Origin: Pseudonocardia sp.
GTDB lineage: Bacteria > Actinomycetota > Actinomycetes > Mycobacteriales > Pseudonocardiaceae
Assembly: GCA_030453005.1 (NCBI GenBank)
Contig: JAKDLE010000288.1
Coordinates: 1 to 5,037 of the forward strand
DNA: 5,037 bases
Direction of reading: 5' to 3'
Shown here: positions 4,121 through 5,037 of the stretch, in pieces
How the letters are laid out: each line of letters starts with the position of its first letter
How positions within the stretch are numbered: the stretch's first letter is position 1
The notes under the pieces: generated by a model
The model's database searches: none
What the model was told of the DNA's origin: nothing
What the model saw: only the letters and a program-made list of their open reading frames with translations
Translations under genes and position numbers: made by a program

Positions 4121-4846
4121 TCACGACTCGGGGGTCGGGGCTCGGCTGCTGCTGGTTGCGGCGACCAGTTCGGTGGCCACGACCCGGAGTTTGACGTTGC
4201 GTCGTTGGGACATGGTGCGCAACGTCGTGAACGCCTCGTCGGGTGGGCAGCGCTGTGCGGCCATGACGATGCCGATGGCCTGGTCGATGACCGAGCGTGA
4301 GGACAGTGCGGTGCGCAGGTGTTCACTGAGTGACACCTCGTCGTAGTGGCGCAGGGCGGCGGTGAGCACGAGCGTGGCCTGCCCGGCCAGCAGCGTGACG
4401 AGCTGTCGTTGTTCGGCGCCGAACCCGTGCGGGGCGCGGGCGTAGAGGTTGAGCACCCCTACCGGTGCGTGGTTCACGACCAGTGGGATGGAGTGCACCG
4501 AGTGGATCCCGTGGCCCAGCGCGATCCGGGGGTAGTCGGCCCAGCGGGTCTCCCGGGCCAGGTCCGGCGCGTCGACGATCCGCCCGGTGGACAGGGCCTG
4601 CAGGCAGGGGCCCTCTTCACGTTCGTACTGTTGCTCGTCGAGTTGGCGGGCCAGCGCGTCGGCGGCGCCCACGGTCATCACCCGCCCGTCCTGGGCCAGG
4701 GTGATCGCGCAGGTCGCGACCACCTCCACGGTGCGCACCGCCTGTTCGGCGACGCCTTGGAGCAGGTCCTCGAAGGTGTCGGTCGAGAGCAGCAGCGCGG
4801 CGAGCTCGGCCACCGCGCCGGTGCCGAGTGGAGTGGGACCGGTCAC
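4121..4846 (-). CDS. GAF and ANTAR domain RNA-binding antiterminator
   Basis: A 241-residue protein, the normal length for actinobacterial GAF-ANTAR regulators. Residues about 12-165 form a GAF sensor domain: helix LLLSTDTFEDLLQGVAEQAV, strands around CAITLAQDGRVMTVGAAD, the family block EREEGPCLQALSTGRIVDAP, then RWADYPRIALGHGIHSVHSI and GVLNLYARAPHGF. Residues about 174-228 are an ANTAR domain with SRSVIDQAIGIVMAAQRCPP, DEAFTTLR and RNVKLRVVATELV. ANTAR dimers bind paired hexaloop RNA hairpins and prevent transcription termination. GTG 4846 must be at or upstream of the true start because an in-frame TGA lies two codons before it, and the GAF helix begins soon after. The Shine-Dalgarno is weak. 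It is the first gene of the minus-strand group with the STAS-like and MEDS-STAS genes, 149 bases ahead of the former. The ligand of the GAF domain is unknown. C46, C81 and C200 are present; a redox role would be speculation. Confidence 0.9.
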   Translation of the reverse strand: MTGPTPLGTGAVAELAALLLSTDTFEDLLQGVAEQAVRTVEVVATCAITLAQDGRVMTVGAADALARQLDEQQYEREEGPCLQALSTGRIVDAPDLARETRWADYPRIALGHGIHSVHSIPLVVNHAPVGVLNLYARAPHGFGAEQRQLVTLLAGQATLVLTAALRHYDEVSLSEHLRTALSSRSVIDQAIGIVMAAQRCPPDEAFTTLRTMSQRRNVKLRVVATELVAATSSSRAPTPES

Positions 4847-4851
4847 CGGTC
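4838..4851. repeat. ACCGGTC direct repeat across the GAF-ANTAR start codon
   Basis: ACCGGTC occurs twice in tandem (4838-4844 and 4845-4851), each copy containing the palindrome ACCGGT. On the minus strand this gives GTGACCGGTGACCGGT, so two GTG codons seven bases apart and in different frames lie at the gene start; only the one at 4846 is in frame with the protein. The repeat could be a small operator or simply chance. Confidence 0.5.
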
Positions 4852-4934
4852 ACGACCTGAACCGACACCGCGCGGCCACTCACAGCTCAGGGAGAAGTCG
4901 GGGTGTCGCGGTTGTGAATCACCCGAAACGGCGG

Positions 4935-4950
4935 CGCGGTGTGATCCGCG
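4935..4950 (-). other. Hexaloop hairpin in the GAF-ANTAR upstream region
   Basis: On the minus strand CGCGG and CCGCG form a 5-bp stem around the six-base loop ATCACA, 89-104 bases upstream of GTG 4846. ANTAR proteins bind hairpins with six-base loops that have A at position 1 and G at position 4; here position 1 fits but position 4 is A. No clear second hairpin follows. It may be coincidence in GC-rich DNA. The rest of 4852-4985 shows no recognised promoter. Confidence 0.2.
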
Positions 4951-4985
4951 GCGCGAGGACGTCCCCAGCACCTCCCAGCGTGTGT

Positions 4986-5000
4986 TGAGCGCCGCGCTCA
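4986..5000. promoter_or_regulatory. 15-bp palindrome near the right edge, possible operator
   Basis: TGAGCGC (4986-4992) and GCGCTCA (4994-5000) form a perfect 7+1+7 inverted repeat. It lies about 140 bases upstream of the GAF-ANTAR start and 17 bases before a possible plus-strand ATG at 5018, a position suited to a repressor dimer between divergent genes. No factor can be named. Confidence 0.35.
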
Positions 5001-5017
5001 GTGAGGATGTCCGCGTC

Positions 5018-5037
5018 ATGGCGGCTGCGGGTGTCGG
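5018..5037 (+). CDS. Possible start of a divergent gene, cut by the window edge
   Basis: ATG at 5018 is followed by GCG GCT GCG GGT GTC and has AGGA at 5004-5007, 10 bases upstream. Only six full codons are visible, so neither reality nor function can be judged. The palindrome just upstream mildly supports a transcription unit here. Confidence 0.25.

Noticed and set aside
1..5037. CRISPR array, tRNA, rRNA or complete IS element
   Set aside because: No spaced repeat series, no cloverleaf with acceptor and anticodon pairing, no rRNA-like conserved stretch and no paired terminal inverted repeats around the transposase fragment were seen.

Overview
The window is very GC-rich, with coding frames that use G or C at nearly every third position, GTG starts and GTGA stop/start overlaps. 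Together with the families seen (GAF-ANTAR, MEDS-STAS, and the SPWLRSDAPTS-type DDE transposase) this points to an actinomycete, possibly Pseudonocardiaceae or a relative. The species cannot be named from the sequence alone.

Left part (1-1615, mostly decayed). An open frame enters from the left edge and ends at 182. It overlaps by GTGA a small unrecognised gene (179-488) that carries a one-base frameshift and a 30-bp tandem repeat. Next comes a transposase fragment (658-1452) that keeps the first two-thirds of its DDE region and then loses homology near 1311. Opposing it is a wrecked two-gene operon on the minus strand (1615 to 1349) that looks like a ribbon-helix-helix antitoxin followed by its toxin: the antitoxin has an internal deletion with frameshift, and the toxin has lost its C-terminal half.

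Middle part (1616-2757). A complete hotdog-fold PaaI-type thioesterase (1649-2092, +) converges on a small coiled-coil protein of unknown function (2472 to 2266, -), with a hairpin between them. Upstream of the small gene are two CGGATCCG palindromes and a frameshifted C-terminal remnant of a VOC/glyoxalase-family gene (2745 to 2592, -).

Right part (2758-4846, all on the minus strand). This is the coherent module. A GAF-ANTAR regulator (4846 to 4121) is followed by a STAS-like fragment (3971 to 3630) and then a MEDS-STAS protein (3633 to 2758), the last two overlapping by GTGA. The families suggest a stress- or redox-responsive pathway in which an ANTAR RNA-binding antiterminator is encoded beside STAS anti-anti-sigma-type partner-switching proteins. 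The middle gene breaks off at a 14-base G/C homopolymer (3742-3755). A tract one base longer or two shorter would fuse it in frame to the MEDS-STAS gene, so the tract is either a sequencing or assembly fault or a slippage-prone switch. The right edge holds a 15-bp palindrome and perhaps the first codons of a divergent gene.

No rRNA, tRNA or CRISPR array is visible. I see no clearly new system. The homopolymer inside the STAS/MEDS operon and the doubly broken toxin-antitoxin locus are the two observations most worth checking.
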